The notes beneath the pieces were generated by a model. The model ran no database searches. It was not told the DNA's origin and was given only the letters and a program-made list of their open reading frames with translations. Of a DNA stretch of 64,000 nt, positions 10,546 through 21,982 are shown piece after piece. The position numbers and the translations under genes are program-made. Location of the stretch: assembly GCA_026545225.1 (NCBI GenBank), contig CM048846.1, positions 35,413,501 to 35,477,500 on the forward strand, given 5' to 3'. The stretch is from Cornus controversa. Taxonomy: Eukaryota; Streptophyta; Magnoliopsida; Cornales; Cornaceae. Position 1 is the stretch's first letter; every line of letters begins with the position of its first letter.

Positions 10546-12210
10546 ACACCTTCATCTTCTAGTATACCTATGCCCCGTTATAGTGGGAGAATCTCACAAT
10601 AACCCGACAGATACATATTTTTTAGAGAATCTTATGAGGTTATTCCGGATAAACATGAGTTGGACCCTGTGGACTATAAAGAGGCCATTAATAATATGGA
10701 TGCAGGAAACTAGTAAGTTGCCATGAAATCAAAATTGGAATCTATGTATTCCAATCAAGTCTGGGAACTTGTAGAACCACCTGCTGGGATAAAACTCATT
10801 GGATAGACAAAAATGTTTAGACATATAAGGTCAGGCTGGTAGCCAAAGGTTTCACTCAACGTTAAGGGATTGACTATAAGGAGGCATTTCTCACCGGTAG
10901 CCATGCTAAAGTCTATTCAAACTCTTTTAGCCATAGGTGCTTATTATAATTATGAGATATAGCAGATGGATGTCAAGACGGAATTTTTGGATAGCCATTT
11001 GGAAGAGAACATCTATATAAAACAACCAGACAAGTTTGTGGCGAAAGGTCAGGAGCACCTAGTGCGAAAATTACAGAGATCCATTTATGGACTCAAACAA
11101 ACATCCAGGAGCTGGAATATGAATTTTGATCAAGCAATCGAGGCATTTTGTTTTGATCAAAACATTGATAAGCCTTGTGTGTACAAGAACGTACAGGATA
11201 TCATTGTGATCTTTTTTATTCTTTATGTGGATGATATTTTACTCATTGGAAATGATGTAGGGGCATTATCATGAGTGAAAATTTGGCTGTCTCGCCATTT
11301 TGACATAAAAGACTTGGGAGAAGCTAATTGCATCCTTGGGATTAAGCTTTTATGTAATCGAAAGAAAAGGATGATCGGCTCACCCTAAACTGCATATATT
11401 GATGAGATTTTAGTCAAGTTTGTTATACAAAACTCTAAGAAAGGTTTCTTACATTTCAGGCATGCAGTGTCTCTTTCTAAGGTTCAGTGTCCCAAGACGC
11501 CTGAAGAGGAAAAGGAGGTGAGACAGATCTTTTATGCATCGGCAGTAGGTAGTCTCATGTACGCTATGTTGTGTACAAGACCAGATATATGCTATGCAAT
11601 GAGAGTTGTTAGTAGGTTCGAGTCTAACCTTAGTCAAGATCACTAGATTGACATCAAGAGTATTCTCAAATATTTGAGAAGTACTAGGGATTATATGTTT
11701 GTCTATGGAGGTGATGAGCTAGTACCAGTTGGTTATACAGATTCTGATTTTCAATTAGATGAGGATTCTAGAAGATCTACCTCAGGATTTGTGTTTATTA
11801 TGTATTGAGGGTTAATAATTTAGAGGAGTGTGAAGCAATCATGTATTGTTGATTCAACCATGGAGGTTGAATATATTGTAGCTTTTAAAGTAACAAATGA
11901 AGCCATTTGGTTAAGGAAATTTCTCTCTGACTTGGAAGTTATACGATATGTAAGCTTGCCTATTGTACTTCATTGTGACAATAGTGGAGTTGTTATTCAA
12001 AGTAAGGATCCCAGAAACCATAAGTGTGAGAAACACATTGAGAGGAAGTATCATCTAATCAGAGACATAGTGCAATGCGGAGATCTAGTGGTAGCTAAGA
12101 TTGCATCGGAGAATAATTTTGCTGATCCATTTACTAAGGCACTATCGATCAAAGTATTTGATCGACATTTGGATAAAATGAGAGTTAGATGTGAGGGAAA
12201 CTGGCTATAA
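10546..12210 (+). pseudogene. Ty1/copia reverse transcriptase-RNase H, decayed
   Basis: This continues the copia pol interrupted at 6848. The RT begins with an EAINNMDA-like block near 10683. The catalytic MDVKTEFLDSHLEENIY is at 10966, followed by RSIYGLKQTSRSW, and the YVDD box is in LYVDDILLIGND near 11223. RNase H follows, with VKQSCIVDSTMEVEY near 11833 and a terminal ADPFTKALSIKVFDRHLDK at 12121. There are stops at about 10710, 10805, 11273, 11645 and 11807, so the polyprotein is dead. The last frame ends at 12208-12210, just before a purine tract (about 12216-12226) and the 3' LTR. Confidence 0.87.
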
Positions 12211-12226
12211 AGTGCAAGTGGGAGAT

Positions 12227-13748
12227 TATTGGAATTGTTTGCCTTTTATAGCTCCAATTGGGATATAATGACATTGGCTTATCAATAAGAATATGTTTCT
12301 TATCAAAAATATTATTTATATATTATGAATACTATGTATTGATTCGATTCAAGACCCGAATCATAATGTCCATTGAGTACGCAATGACTTGGTGCATGAA
12401 TGGTATGATTACCAAAGTTGGGAGGATAAGTCAATTATATTGTTTTATCATAAACTGTTTTGTTCATTCAGCAATAGTGGGTGGACTCCCTATTGATAAG
12501 GAACAGAACTAGATCACTGACAAATCATTATCAAAGTAATTGTAAGGCCGTTATTGCAATTACTACTTGTCAATGTTATGGCGAATGTTATCCTCAAGTC
12601 TGAGGGAGTGATGAATCCTAGGCATGGTTGGTTAGTACTTTGATGTATGCGGTGGTCCCTAGGGTCTAAAATTTAAATATGTTGGGTGTTGGTTGATCAT
12701 GTGCTTTGGAACATGCTCCTAACAGTTACATCTATGCTATCTAATTTATTATGGCTTGATTAGTTTAATCAATGGTAAATCTAAGCGTTTGGTTTGACTT
12801 TAATAAAATGGGTATGCATATTAACAAAGTGTATAAGTTTTATTAAAGGTTAATGATTAAACGGGAAATAATCAAGTGGTTTAATAAATATTCAATTGAT
12901 AACTTAGATTGATTGGCACTTGTACGTCCATATCCAATTATCCTTAGAGGGGTAATTTCATATAATTAACACATGTATTTTGTGTTAGGCAGCACAAGGT
13001 TTAAAGACAACACATGGTTCAACCATTCTTGAGTTGGATTACAATCACACTTATATAGTGGAATTAAGTTGTGGTAATGAATTATTGAAATTTAGGATCA
13101 TGGGATGACCGGGCCAATTTATAATCTATTGAAGCAAATAAGAGTTTGGGCCTTAAATAAGGTCTTCAGTTCTAGCCAACTGGGTCGATTTAAAACTAAC
13201 TAGTTTGTTAAATGTGAATTGATTTAATGTGCCAGGGGAATTTGTAATTTAATTACATATTAAGGGCACAAGTGGAATTATATCTAAATATATATTGGAT
13301 ATTTTAATATCTTGAAATATATATATTAATATATATAATTTAAATATATACATAATATCTTATTTTTCGTAAGAGATCGAATATAAGATATGGAGTGTAT
13401 ATATATATACTTTTACTTTATATGAAAATATAATTTATCATATCTTGCATATATAGAAAGAAAAATTTGACTTAGGAGATACTCTCCTATAAATATGTCA
13501 TATTCTCTCCCATATCAGGTGGTGGAAATTAGTCACAAGACTAGAGTTTTGCAATTACAACAAGTGTAATTGTAAGAGATTGCAGAGAGAGAAATCAATT
13601 CACAAACCTAGGGTTCTCCCACAAGAACTAGGTTTTTTGAGAATCAACCTCAAGGGTCATAGCGGTGATCTTTACGGGTAGTACACCAAGGAGATCAATT
13701 ACTTTATGAATTGTTGAAGAGAAAGGGGTTAGAAAATTATCCCCGTCA
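12227..13748 (+). mobile_element. Ty1/copia 3' LTR
   Basis: It begins right after the polypurine sequence AAGTGGGAGAT with TATTGGAATTG (normal copia LTRs start TGTTGG, so the first G appears mutated) and ends CCCCGTCA at 13748. A TATA box (TATAAAT, 13488-13494) lies in the expected promoter position. The left edge of the segmental duplication (12534) falls inside it. Confidence 0.7.
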
Positions 13749-13972
13749 GGTATATGATTTCTGAATCCCATAATCTCCATGCAATCATATTTGTGTTAAA
13801 TAGAAATTTTTTTTATTGTTTACATAATCTTTCATACATCAAGGGATTCGACCAAATTCATCGATTCATCTCAACACACTTTCGCAGATCAAAAAAACTT
13901 CACCCTTGCCCAACCCCCATCAATGGGTCCTTAATAGCAACTTTATCAATCCAAATCGGATTACCATTAGAT

Positions 13973-15012
13973 TTATTGAAATTTAAGAACCAAACTTCCC
14001 CCAATTGGAGGCATTGCCTCAGATGGAATAAGTTCATCAACACAGGTAGCATTCTTTGCTACTGCCCTAGCCTTGGGGTCCTTGAAAGCATCCCCCATCA
14101 ACTTGGGATGCTTCTCAGGACCAGCTAGCTTTAGAACCCTTGTCCTTTTCATCAGATACCTCTTTTCCCAGTGACTTTTTCAACAGCATTAGCACTGTAA
14201 AGAAGGACGACCTTCTTTTTTTCATCCTCACTTGCAGTTTGATGACTGATCCTTGGATAATGCATATTTGTGGCTTTAGTGGTAGAATTAGCAATATCTT
14301 GGAAGGTCTCTTGATCTAAACCTTGTTCTAAATAATCAACAGACGATTAATAACAAAAGAATAAGGGAGGAATCAGTTTCAATTTCCACAAAATTGATTA
14401 TAAATTTAAACATATGTGCTTCACAAATAGAACACCCATAATTAAGATGTAGATATTTGTATTTCGAAAGAAGAAGGTGACCAAAAGAACAAGGGATTGG
14501 ATAATTAGCAGAAGAATCAACTCTCCAATTCCCACTTACAACTACTAGATGTTCTTTCCATTGTTTGTTAGAGGTAGGGTTGTCCTTACACAAAGCTCTA
14601 TTGGGAAAGGGAAAAATATGAAAGGGCCCTAAAGAACCATGAAGTTTTCAAACCTTGTAGCAAACAAGGAGATCGGCGAAACCAAGATCTAATCCTCTAA
14701 AGTGATTCAGACATAATAAGGAAGAAATAACCCTAAAAAAATTAGGGTTAGCTAAAAGTGGAGACAACCCCAAATTGTTCAAGACATGGTGATAGAAACG
14801 GTGAAATAGGAATTAAAAGGCTTAAAGGTGTGTGGTGGAGATCATCTCATCATCTTCAATCTTTTCACCCACTCTGAAATCAACACTGAAGGGGTACTCT
14901 CGTACAATGACATCACCAGGAATCTAAGATTCTTCCCTAAGCTTTTCTAGGTGTTGAGGTTTTTAGTAGTTTGGTCAATGATTTTCTCACTACTACCACT
15001 ACTTTCAGCCAT
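13973..15012 (-). pseudogene. Putative gypsy-type transposase (PF04195-like) remnant, copy A
   Basis: A decayed minus-strand coding region starts at an ATG at 15012 (MAESSGSS...EKIIDQTTKN). After frameshifts it gives, in order, a VREYPFSVDFRVGEKIEDDE block, an HHVLNNLGLSPLLANPNFFR block and a NPTSNKQWKEHLVVVSGNW block (near 14521-14575). It then gives an acidic and lysine-rich tail. The HVLNxLGLSPxxLxPN and S-x-x-x-W-K pattern resembles the plant putative gypsy-type transposase family. Several stops and frameshifts prevent translation. The identification rests on motif resemblance only. Confidence 0.5.
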
Positions 15013-15323
15013 GGGTTAACTAACAAAGAAGAGAAGAAATGGAATTAGAATTGAGAATGAAACAGAAAGTGGTAAGAAAACTAACCTTGTGGAAATGAAG
15101 AAACCGCCGAAGAACTAGTAAGAAGTGGGTACAAAATGAGGTAGAAGTATAGGCGTCTAGTTCATAAAGGAAAGAAGAGGATAATAATGATGACAACTCC
15201 TCAAGCACCCAAGGAAAATGGATCGTGCTTACGATCAACACAGCGAATTATGAGCCGAAAAAATAAAAAACCTTTCGAGTTTCCTTTCGTACGAAGTAAC
15301 CAAAAAAAATTGAGGGCAAGTGT

Positions 15324-15894
15324 TGTAATACCCCGCTCCAATACATGGTATGATATTGTCCGCTTTGGGCCAAAGGCTGCACAGTTTTGCTCTTGCGTTT
15401 TACCCCAAAAGGCCTCATACCATTTGAAGAGAACATACTACATATAAGCACATCCCCTTCTCTACACCCAAGCGATATGGGATTGAGCTCCCTATACCCT
15501 ATCAGTGTGGTAGCTCGCCCAATGTCTCTTCTTTGCACCTGCCCACATCACACCCGTCCACAAGGGTTACTATAATCCACCCCCTACGAGGCCCGATGTC
15601 CTCATCAGCACACTTTCGGCTAGGTTCAGGCTCTGATACCAACTGTAATACCCTACTCAAACACATGGTATGATATTGTCCGCTTTGGGCCAAAGCCCAC
15701 ACGGTTTTACTCTTGGGTTTTACCCCAAAAGGCCTCATACCATTTGAAGAGAATATACAACATATAAGCACATCCCCTTCTCCACACCCAGGTGATGTGG
15801 GATTGAGCACCTTGTACCCTGTCAGTGTGGTAGCTCGCCTAGTATTTTTTCTTTGCACCCGCCCACATCACACCCGCCCACAAGGGTTACTACA
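15324..15894 (-). mobile_element. TRIM (miniature LTR retrotransposon), copy A
   Basis: Two 251-bp terminal repeats (15324-15574 and 15644-15894) flank a 69-bp interior. All is bounded by a perfect 5-bp duplication AGTGT (15319-15323, 15895-15899). The interior carries GCTCTGATACCA (15630-15641), the complement of the tRNA-iMet primer site, placing the 5' LTR on the right. A C-rich stretch (about 15577-15584) gives a purine tract on the minus strand. LTR ends are TG...CA, but the left repeat ends TATA instead of TACA. It has no coding capacity and predates the duplication. Confidence 0.87.
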
Positions 15895-16145
15895 AGTGTG
15901 GAGGGAAAATCCTTCCCATACAAATTCACCACTTGTCCACAATGAGGGAGTTACCACTTGTACATAGAAATAGAGTATCTTTACTGGGCTAGGTCAATTC
16001 AGAGGATTGGACCACTTGGTGAGTCTAGAAAAATACTACTAAAGAGCATTGTATTTTAAGAAGAGTAAATTGCATGGTCCTAGTAAGCCCAAATGGGATT
16101 CAATTCCCAAACAGAAAAGGAAATAAGATAACTATGGAAATACAA

Positions 16146-17727
16146 TGTAAAGACTGGATCTTTCTGGACTGGTTTTCCTTTTTTTCTTTGTTTTATCAAA
16201 TTAAGCAATGGAAATGATTTTCCAATAGTTTTAATGATGAAATGGAAGTATGAAAACTCGTTTCAAGGTTTGGGAAAGTTTTAGAACCATTTGGTTCAAT
16301 TTGATATTTTCGGGTTAGTAGGGCCCAAGACAAGGGTCAGGTGGGCCCGAAAAATAAAAAAAAAATTAAAAATATTAATTTTTGGTTACAGATCATTTAA
16401 AATTTCAAATGAAGAATGTAATCAATTTCGGGTCCGTAGGAGTTTTCAGAATTAAAAACGAAGGCCAAAAAGGTACATTAAGTGACTAGGGGCATTTTAG
16501 TCATTTTGTACCTTAGGGCATATAAATACCAAAGAGAGCCATTTCAGCCACTCATTCTCTCTTTGTGCAGCCGGCAACTCTATCTTTCTCTCTCTTCTCA
16601 TTTCATCTTCTTCCTTTCTCTCTTAGATTTGAAGGACTTATAGTGAGATTCAGAGGTTGGCCAAGAAGGAAAATATGTTGTGCACAGCGAGGGCTTCCAT
16701 TTGATCAGAGCAAAGTTGATTTTGGATGAAATTAAATTCAGCGAGAATTGGAGAATTGTTTGAAAACTTTTCCTAACCGAGGTAAGGATGTCTAATTCAT
16801 GAATTCCTACATTTTTGTGAGTATATGTATGTTTACATTAATTTATATGATGTTTAACATGTATATAGGTAAAATGGCATGGTTTAAATGATATACAAAT
16901 ATGATTTATGTGTTTATATGCTTTCTATGTGATCTATGTGGGCATGATTGGAAAAAATTTGGGGGGGGGGGATAATTTTGTTCATGTTGTGGGTTTTGAA
17001 AGTTATGTGTTTGATGAATTACTTAAATGAGTATGTGAACATGATTATGTGTCATAATACATTCCTTACAAGTAATTGAGTTTTGAAAGCATGTTAGTTA
17101 CATTTTGAGCATGAATGTGCATAGTAATATGAAATGTGGCATTGCGCATTACGCGCATTTAAATTGTATACGTGTGATGGTAAGAGAGAGGCACGCAAGG
17201 TTTGGTAAGGGAAAAAAAGTATGGAATTGTCAAGGTTTGGTTGAGAGGGACTGGATGATCCTTATAGGATTTCGAGTTATAGAAAGGTTTGCCATGGAAG
17301 GTTTTGGCTAAGGTAGATTGGATGATTCGCTTAGAATTCGAATTAGTAGATGTGTATCCATGAGGGATTTAGTAGAATTACATGGTACATGCATAAGGCA
17401 TACATGATAGGTTTCATAATATGTTAATTTATATTGAGTGTGCGAGTATGTGATTCTTGGTATATCGTATGTGTTACGTGGTATTCACAGGATGACAGAA
17501 AATGTGCCTTAGGCATTTTTACTTAGCATGTAGGAGCTCATCCCATGAATATTAATCTTTTAAAGGTTTCAGAAAGAAAATGGAAAGAATTCACCAATCA
17601 TGAGTTGATGTGGGCATAAAAAAGTTTTAGGTTAATTTAGAATTTTCATTTGAAATGCATGTCCAGATTGTGGACTAAACATATTCTTATTCTGTATGTA
17701 ACGTTTTACATTTATAAAAGCAAGTTT

Positions 17728-17783
<56 letters not shown>

Positions 17784-18621
17784 TAAATGCTTGTGGGATA
17801 TGAATGGATGCAAGGATTGGAATTATGTATATCTATGAGTATGCATGAGAATTCTTAGTTTATGATATGAATGGGATCATGGAACGATGATATGAGTTTC
17901 AAGTATGATTTTATGCTATGTATACGAGTGATGTGAAATGGAAAAATGATAGGTTTTGAGGTCCCATTGAGTAGGAAATGTTTGGTGCCTAAGAATGACA
18001 TTGAATTGTGAAATGTAATAGGTTCTAGAGAGTTTCAGCTGGTAGAACCACCCTTCAGCTGACCGAGACTGGGAGATCCCGAGAGTTGGTAATTGCAGGT
18101 TTTATAGGAATAAGTTTCGGTTGACCGAATGAGTCCTTCAGTCGACCGGAAGAGAACCTTCAGCTGGCTGATGAATTATTCAGTCGACCGAAGTATTTGC
18201 CCAGTTTTTAGCTGACTGATGGGGAGTCCATCAGCTGACCAAAACTAGCAGGAAGCGAGAAATAATGTTTTAAGGTCCAATTAAGCAATGACCGAGTATG
18301 TATGGGTTAGAGATGAGCCTGTAGTGTGAATGGTGAACTCAAGCCTTCATAGTGTGCATGAGATCAAGCTTCCGCTGAGTTATGAGAATAAAAAGTGAGA
18401 TTAGAAACCAAGTGTTCCATATAGGAACCAAGGGTGGGTTAGTAAAGCTTTTGCGAGAGATGGTTTCAATTATTCGGATAGGAGCCGAGGGTGACGGGAT
18501 TGTGTTTGTCGCACTCACTCGGGGTCATGGGGTTAGTGACCGGGCGAATGTAGCACCTCACGACTAAAGTTCAGGCTCAGACTGGTGGATTTTTCGGTGA
18601 GCCAAATTTTGGGGCGTGACA
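16146..18621 (+). mobile_element. 2.48-kb solo LTR (Tekay/Del-like), copy A
   Basis: Starts TGTAAAGACTGG and ends GGGGCGTGACA, with target duplication TACAA on both sides (16141-16145, 18622-18626). A TATA box (TATAAATA, 16521-16528) is followed by a CT-rich leader near 16550-16620. Also inside are a G-run near 16963, a long TA microsatellite and a cluster of GTCGAC/CAGCTG palindromes (18040-18250). The terminus and promoter style suggest a gypsy chromovirus of the Tekay/Del type. No internal region remains. Confidence 0.8.
17727..17776. repeat. (TA)n microsatellite, copy A
   Basis: About 50 bases of TA inside the solo LTR. The duplicate at about 33061-33101 is shorter. Confidence 0.95.
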
Positions 18622-18626
18622 TACAA

Positions 18627-19547
18627 GTTCAATAAGGAGTAGAATTCCTTGGGTTGAAGTCCAAGGGGATTAAGATTAAAACCTATATATAAATAAGAGG
18701 CAACGATCTCTTAAACGGGAGGGCTAATAATATTTTTTGATATCTCATTATTCTTCATAATTGGTGAGATTGATCGTCTTTTTGAGTATTTTTGAGGGAC
18801 TCGTTGGCCAGTCAAGGTCAACCAATTTTTTTGCATCTACAACGGCCTTAGCTACATAGTGCCAGAAAGCTCCAAGCACTGGCCATCCACCGATCAGTAG
18901 CTTGATCACCCAAGGTTCCTTTTCCCTCCCATCTCTCTTGTGATATAAGTGGTGGAATTTTGATTACTTTTTTATTGTGTAAAGAAGTTAAAGATAGTGG
19001 ATATCATAAATCTATGGAGTTCAGTGGTGATTTATTCCTCCAAGTAAATGATATGTACCTCAATGTGTATATATAAATGCAGACCGTGTAGGTTCCTTCG
19101 CATCTTTTCTATTTCATTTTTGAGTTTTCAATTTTCTCTGTTGCATTCAAATCTGATTCCCCTTGATTGTATTTGATTAAATAGTGTATTTTGGTAGGCT
19201 TAAACAGTCAAGCTCGACTCGAGTTTGTCCAAGTTAGGCTCGATCGAGCTCGAGCACCTATTTAGATATATCAAGCCGAGCTCGAACACCTCCAAACTTA
19301 ACTCGACTTAGTTCATTTACAACCTACTTCACATATTATCAATTGTAAATCATTACTTTAAATGTCATTACTCAATTTTTTTTGTTATTTGATATATCGT
19401 TGTTACCGAAAATGTTGCTATATATATATATACACACACAGAATAACTTATGGTTTTTAGGACCAATTGTTAGTACTTGAGATTATGATATATTTTAACT
19501 AAAATTATTTTATAAGAGCCATTGTAAATAATTTATATATATGTGTA

Positions 19548-19603
<56 letters not shown>

Positions 19604-19713
19604 GGGATTAATTTTTTGAGTAGAGTAAAGCTTGGCAATGTTGGACACCAACATCCTCGTTAGTGCGGCCCCCTATTACGAGACGTGCTCCGCCATTTCC
19701 AAGAGGGGGTTGT
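18627..19713. other. Intergenic DNA upstream of the PHD promoter, copy A
   Basis: I see no gene here. It contains a CTCGAGCTCGA-rich imperfect palindromic patch (about 19205-19310) of the kind found in plant MITEs, and a (TG)n(AG)n tract (about 19543-19604). Confidence 0.5.
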
Positions 19714-19778
19714 CACGTGGGATCGTATAATATAAAGCACACACTGTACCTGTATCAATGGCGTCTTCTTCGTGCTGA
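19714..19778 (+). promoter_or_regulatory. Candidate PHD-gene promoter and leader, copy A
   Basis: A G-box CACGTG (19714-19719) is followed by a TATA box (TATAAAG, 19731-19737). About 20 bases further is a seven-codon upstream frame, ATG to TGA (19758-19778), and a possible 5' splice site (GTAATA, 19835). All elements recur at the same spacing in copy B. Its link to the PHD exon at 25584 is inferred from position and strand. Confidence 0.45.
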
Positions 19779-20175
19779 CTCGGATTTGGATCAGCTATAA
19801 TTTTTCATTTCCGTGCGAGTCGGGAGTCATGACGGTAATATACATCTTGCATTTCAGTTTGTGTATCACCATCTCTATTACTATTATCAACACTAATTTG
19901 TAATCGTTTGTGGGTTTATGTCTTCTATATATATATATATATGTATGCATATATGTGTTGAATTGCAAAAGTTAGATGATTATTTTTTTGGTCAAAAACA
20001 GAAAATGATGAAGTTTTTATTATAATGTTTAATTCTATATATTTGATGATCTTAATTACCTGATTAAGAAGAAATTTAGTTCAAATTCCAATTTCAATTC
20101 AAAAATGCCCCCATTAGGTGCTCCCAAACATATCGATAACTTTTTTTGGTCCAAAAAGAAAATGACGAGGTTTTG

Positions 20176-20597
20176 TGATAGGTCCCAAATATTTAAACCA
20201 GAAAGTATATTGTTTTCTCTTCGGGTGAGAAAGTACCGCACGATTAGATAACAATTGATTACTTGCCTCTTTATTGATATTTGTTGGCTGCTTAAATAAG
20301 CAAAGCCACTTACAACTAAAACCGAAATAAAGGGAACTACTGGACTATAATGCTAGTAAAACAGAGCATTCCGAAACGTAAATAACAGAGCATAAAAAAC
20401 GAAAATAAAATGACGTAAAACTCGTAACCACTAAGGACCCATTTGCATGTAAAACTCTCAACTACCTTGATGCCTTGACCCAGTCCATTCCTGCTCTTCA
20501 CGTGCGTCTGCTGCTTGCAATGGTTCTTCATGTCCCAGCTTATCCCAAGTATTTGGGATTTGGCTTATGGCCCCTATTCGAACGACGTGGCCTAACA
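20176..20597 (-). repeat. 3' LTR of the Reina-like element
   Basis: 422 bp with TG...CA ends. It differs from the 5' LTR at three positions (about 0.7%). The last codons of pol run into it. Confidence 0.95.
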
Positions 20598-21982
20598 ATA
20601 CCTTCCCCATCAAGTGGATCCTTATCCTCAAGGTCCAGATTTGGAAACATCTCTAGTAATTTCTTTGTTGTCTCCCACGTTGCCTCCTCGGCTGGAAAGT
20701 GCTTCCACTGCACTAAGCTTTCTTCGACCAGTTGGGTTCCTTGCTTGATCCAACGATAGTCTAAGATAGTGTGTGGCCTTAATAGGACTACCCCTTCATC
20801 GGCGAATGGTGGTAACTCAGCTTGTGGCGTTTCAGCGTTGCCCCCGTTATCTTGGTATCGTTTGAGTAGTGACACGTGAAAAACTGGGTGAATGCGCGCC
20901 TCTTTCGGTAATTGTAACTTGTATGCGACAGGCCCGATCTTCTCTAAAATCAAATAGGGTCCATAAAAACGGCTAGCTAGTTTCTGATGGACCCGTTTGA
21001 AGACCGTTTGCTGGCGGTATGGGTGCAGCTTCAGAAGTACCTTTTCGCCGACATCGAATGAAATGTCCCTTCTCTTCTTATCCGCCATCTGCTTCATTCT
21101 ATTTACCGATCTGTCTAAGTTGGCCTTTAGTTGCCGTAACAGTTCATCTCGAAGATGATGTCGAAAGATGGAGTTCATGATAGCTTGGAATGTAGAAGGT
21201 GCATTACATAAGCCGAATGGCATAACCAAGTATTCGTAATGTCCATTATGTGTTCGGAAAGCAGTCTTATGGATATCACTTGGTTTAACTCGTACCTGAT
21301 GGTATCCCGCCCACAGATCAAGCTTGGTAAAATAAGAAGCACCGTAGAGCTCATCTAACATATCATCCACGATGGGGATCGGAAATCTGTCTTTAATGGT
21401 TGCGGCATTGAGCGCGCGATAATCTGTGCAAAAGCGCCAATTCCCGTCTTTCTTTTTTACCAGCAATACAGGTGACGAAAAAGGGCTAGTGCTGGGTCGC
21501 ACAAGCCCGGATTGCAGCATATCTTGGACCTGCTTCTCAATTTCATTCTTTTGATAATGCGCATACCTATAAGGCTGAACATTAATCGGTTCAGTTCCTT
21601 CCTTAAGGGCAATGCCATGGTCAACCTCCCGTGTTGGTGGTAAGCTTGAGGGCTCTATGAACAAATCTGAAAATTCCTGCAATATCTCCTGCAAGTTTAA
21701 ATGAATATTCTCTTGTGGTTTCGTATGGGCAACCTGTAGGCATAAAGCAAACAGAGCATGGCTAGGACGAATTTCTTTAGTTAACTCTTCGATTGATGCC
21801 GCTTGGATACTTTGCCCGTCAATGCCTACCAATCTCTTGGTCTGGTTTTCCCACATGAATTCCATGGTTAACTCCCTCCAATCACACACCACAGAACCAA
21901 GTAGCTCAAGCCATTGAATTCCCAAAACTACATCCAACCCTGTGAGAGGTAAGGAATAAAAGGTTAAGGAAAAAAAAGTGCC
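20540..21982 (-). pseudogene. Reina-like pol with in-frame internal deletion
   Basis: The frame follows the gag-protease frame after one TAG stop at 21983-21985. It begins with the end of the protease ([12 protein letters not shown]). Counting from the Met at 21937, the RT N-terminal half is at about residues 105-262: [20 protein letters not shown], the first catalytic Asp in [11 protein letters not shown], and [14 protein letters not shown]. At about residue 263 (near 21150) it passes in frame to sequence normally found after the integrase core ([11 protein letters not shown], then [14 protein letters not shown] and [11 protein letters not shown]). It ends with a chromodomain-like segment, including EEATWE and FPNLDLEDK. 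The YxDD box, RNase H and integrase DDE are absent. The final roughly 18 residues are encoded in the 3' LTR. Confidence 0.9.
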
